Both the position numbers and the translations under genes were made by a program. DNA of 7,238 bases from assembly GCA_018062725.1 (NCBI GenBank), contig JAGORP010000104.1, positions 1 through 7,238 of the forward strand. Direction: 5' to 3'. Below are positions 5,875 through 7,238 of this stretch, piece by piece. Below the pieces are notes generated by a model. That model ran no database searches. It worked only from the letters and a program-made list of their open reading frames with translations, and was not told the DNA's origin. The DNA comes from Flavobacterium sp. GTDB taxonomy: Bacteria > Bacteroidota > Bacteroidia > Flavobacteriales > Flavobacteriaceae. The first letter of the stretch is position 1. Every line of letters begins with the position of its first letter.

Positions 5875-6939
5875 TAATGTGTTTACGTTATTCAAATCGG
5901 CAAATGCCTGTTCTAATCTTTTGTTAAAAGTAACTTCTCCTTCACGAACCCATTTTCTTGGGTCGTAATGTTTTTTGTTTGGTGAATCAGCACCATCAGG
6001 ACTTCCGATTTGAGTTCTTAAATACTCAATTTTGGAAGTCATATAATCGCGAATACCTTCGGTAAAGGCAAACTGTAAATCGGTGTCAATATTCATTTTG
6101 ATCACTCCATACGAAATGGCTTCTCTAATTTCTTCTAAAGTAGAACCAGAACCTCCGTGGAAAACGAAATCTACTGGGTTTGCACTAGTGTTAAATTTAT
6201 TTTGAACAAAATCTTGCGAATTTTTCAAGATTTTCGGAGTTAATTTTACATTTCCTGGTTTGTATACACCGTGCACATTTCCAAAGGCAGCTGCAATCGT
6301 AAATCGAGGCGAAATTTTCATTAATTCCTCATAGGCATACGCTACTTCTTCAGGTTGTGTGTAAAGTTTTGAGCTATCTACATCACTATTGTCTACACCA
6401 TCTTCTTCACCACCAGTGATTCCTAATTCAATTTCCAAAGTCATGCCCATTTTGCTCATTCGGGCTAAATATATTTTGCAAATTTCAATGTTTTCTTCGA
6501 TAGGTTCTTCAGATAAATCGATCATATGTGAAGAATACAATGGCTTTCCAGTTTCGGCAAAATGCTTTTCAGAAGCTTCCAATAAACCATCTATCCAAGG
6601 TAATAATTTTTTAGCACAATGGTCGGTGTGTAAAATAACGGTAGCACCGTAGGCTTCTGCTAAAGTATGTATGTGTTTGGCTCCTGCAATTGCTCCAGCG
6701 ATCGCCGATTTTTCATTTTCGTTAGATAAACCTTTTCCGGCATTAAATTGTGCTCCTCCGTTAGAAAACTGAATAATAACAGGGGCGTTTAATTTAGCTG
6801 CGGTTTCTAAAACACCATTAATAGTGCTTGATCCTACTACATTTACAGCAGGTAATGCAAAACCTTTTTGCTTTGCATAATTAAAAATCTCTTGAACTTG
6901 GTCGCCAGTTGCAACTCCTGGTTTTATGTTGTGTGCCAT
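5872..6939 (-). CDS. fbaA: Class II fructose-bisphosphate aldolase (FbaA type)
   Basis: Zinc-dependent aldolase that reversibly cleaves fructose 1,6-bisphosphate into dihydroxyacetone phosphate and glyceraldehyde 3-phosphate in glycolysis and gluconeogenesis. The 355-residue length and motifs match the E. coli FbaA (class IIA) group. They include HTDHCAKK (104-111) with catalytic Asp106 and zinc ligand His107, the IELGITGGEED segment (170-180) with acidic Glu171 and Glu178/179 near the metal site, zinc ligand His223 in GNVHGVYKPGNV (220-231), zinc ligand His261 in VFHGGSGST (259-267), and the phosphate-binding KMNIDTDLQ (281-289). The C-terminus KKHYDPRKWVREGE (322-335) is typical of this group. 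ATG 6939 gives the expected MAHNIKPGV start. It follows the outer-membrane barrel gene by 41 bases, has its own candidate promoter, and is followed by accD, which probably shares its transcript. All catalytic residues are intact. Confidence 0.98.
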   Translation of the reverse strand: MAHNIKPGVATGDQVQEIFNYAKQKGFALPAVNVVGSSTINGVLETAAKLNAPVIIQFSNGGAQFNAGKGLSNENEKSAIAGAIAGAKHIHTLAEAYGATVILHTDHCAKKLLPWIDGLLEASEKHFAETGKPLYSSHMIDLSEEPIEENIEICKIYLARMSKMGMTLEIELGITGGEEDGVDNSDVDSSKLYTQPEEVAYAYEELMKISPRFTIAAAFGNVHGVYKPGNVKLTPKILKNSQDFVQNKFNTSANPVDFVFHGGSGSTLEEIREAISYGVIKMNIDTDLQFAFTEGIRDYMTSKIEYLRTQIGSPDGADSPNKKHYDPRKWVREGEVTFNKRLEQAFADLNNVNTL

Positions 6940-6961
6940 TTGGTTGATTTTTTTAAGAGGA

Positions 6962-7003
6962 CAAAATTACAAATTTACTTTTAGAACGGATAGTTTATAC
7001 CAA
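6962..7003 (-). promoter_or_regulatory. Candidate fbaA(-accD) promoter with two tandem -7 boxes
   Basis: On the minus strand two perfect TAnnTTTG boxes lie end to end: TAAATTTG (6977-6970) and TAATTTTG (6969-6962). A TTG at 7003-7001 lies 23 bases before the first box, at the long end of accepted spacing, and inside the 3' end of the upstream gene; the second box has no well-placed -33 element. Transcription starts would fall around 6955-6964, giving a leader of roughly 15-25 bases. Confidence 0.55.
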
Positions 7004-7238
7004 TATTTAAAACCGATTTATTTAAAGCCATTTCTTTTAGCCAACGTTTACTTGGGTCTAAAGCAGGATTATAGGTTTTAAATCCTAAATCGAGACGCGC
7101 TACAAAGAAACTAAAATCATATCGAAAACCAATACCCGTTCCGAGAGCAAGACTTTCCAATGATTTTATTCCTGAAAAAATTTTTGTTTCATCGGTTTCG
7201 CTGTCTAAGACATTCCAAATATTCCCACAATCTGCGAA
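6981..7238 (-). CDS. BamA/TamA-family outer-membrane barrel protein, C-terminal end (partial)
   Basis: The minus strand is open from the right edge to TAA at 6983-6981, giving the last 85 residues of a protein. It starts FADCGNIWNVLDSE, continues ALGTGIGFRYDFSFFVARLD and ends VLNIGINYPF. This is the end of an Omp85-superfamily (surface antigen D15) barrel: the G-N-IW motif after a strand, the GxGxRYDFSFFVxRxDLGF hairpin, and a last strand ending in Phe, the beta-signal recognised by the BAM complex. Omp85 members insert or move proteins at the outer membrane. In Bacteroidota this gene is often called a TamL-like or 'BamA/TamA family' protein. The N-terminal POTRA region that would separate BamA from TamA/TamL is outside the window, so no symbol is given. 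The gene ends 41 bases before fbaA. Confidence 0.88.
   Translation of the reverse strand, partial: FADCGNIWNVLDSETDETKIFSGIKSLESLALGTGIGFRYDFSFFVARLDLGFKTYNPALDPSKRWLKEMALNKSVLNIGINYPF

Noticed and set aside
1..7238. A novel defence, mobile or biosynthetic system
   Set aside because: Every sizeable frame belongs to a known housekeeping or transporter family, and the remaining spacers are short and explained by promoters, terminators or small repeats.

Overview
The window looks like a chromosomal segment from a low-GC member of the Bacteroidota, most likely Flavobacterium or a close relative. Three things support this: the protein sequences read as flavobacterial (MreB starting MGFFDF, PurH ending TRHFKH-like, a Cys-less AccD N-terminus); genes lack clear Shine-Dalgarno sequences; and several genes are preceded by the Bacteroidota-type promoter (TTTG or TTG near -33, TAnnTTTG near -7) rather than a sigma70-type one. 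The assignment is recall-based and was not tested by a search.

Layout, left to right. Positions 1-711 hold the 5' part of mreC (minus strand, 3' end outside the window), then a 99-base spacer with an imperfect inverted repeat, then complete mreB (minus, 811-1839). Together they are the start of a cell-shape (rod elongasome) operon read from a good promoter at 1885-1917. Directly behind that promoter is the intrinsic terminator of purH (minus, 1981-3513), the bifunctional enzyme for the last two steps of IMP synthesis, with its own promoter at 3536-3566. Divergent from purH is the only plus-strand gene, a MacB/FtsX-type ABC transporter permease (3635-4885) with no ATPase beside it. It is followed by one arm of a dispersed repeat and a bidirectional terminator (4923-4953), which also ends the convergent pair fbaA-accD. 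accD (4960-5814, fatty-acid synthesis) and fbaA (5872-6939, glycolysis/gluconeogenesis) are 57 bases apart, separated by an AT-only inverted repeat, and are probably one transcript. The right edge holds the last 85 codons of an outer-membrane BamA/TamA-family barrel protein (6981-7238).

All genes are core housekeeping genes; each runs without frameshift. I found no mobile element, CRISPR array, tRNA/rRNA, toxin-antitoxin or defence genes, and no credible undescribed system. The points that deserve a second look are small: loss of all zinc-ribbon cysteines in AccD, the very tight terminator/promoter packing between purH and mreB, a promoter element lying over the most upstream purH ATG, and three intergenic repeats.
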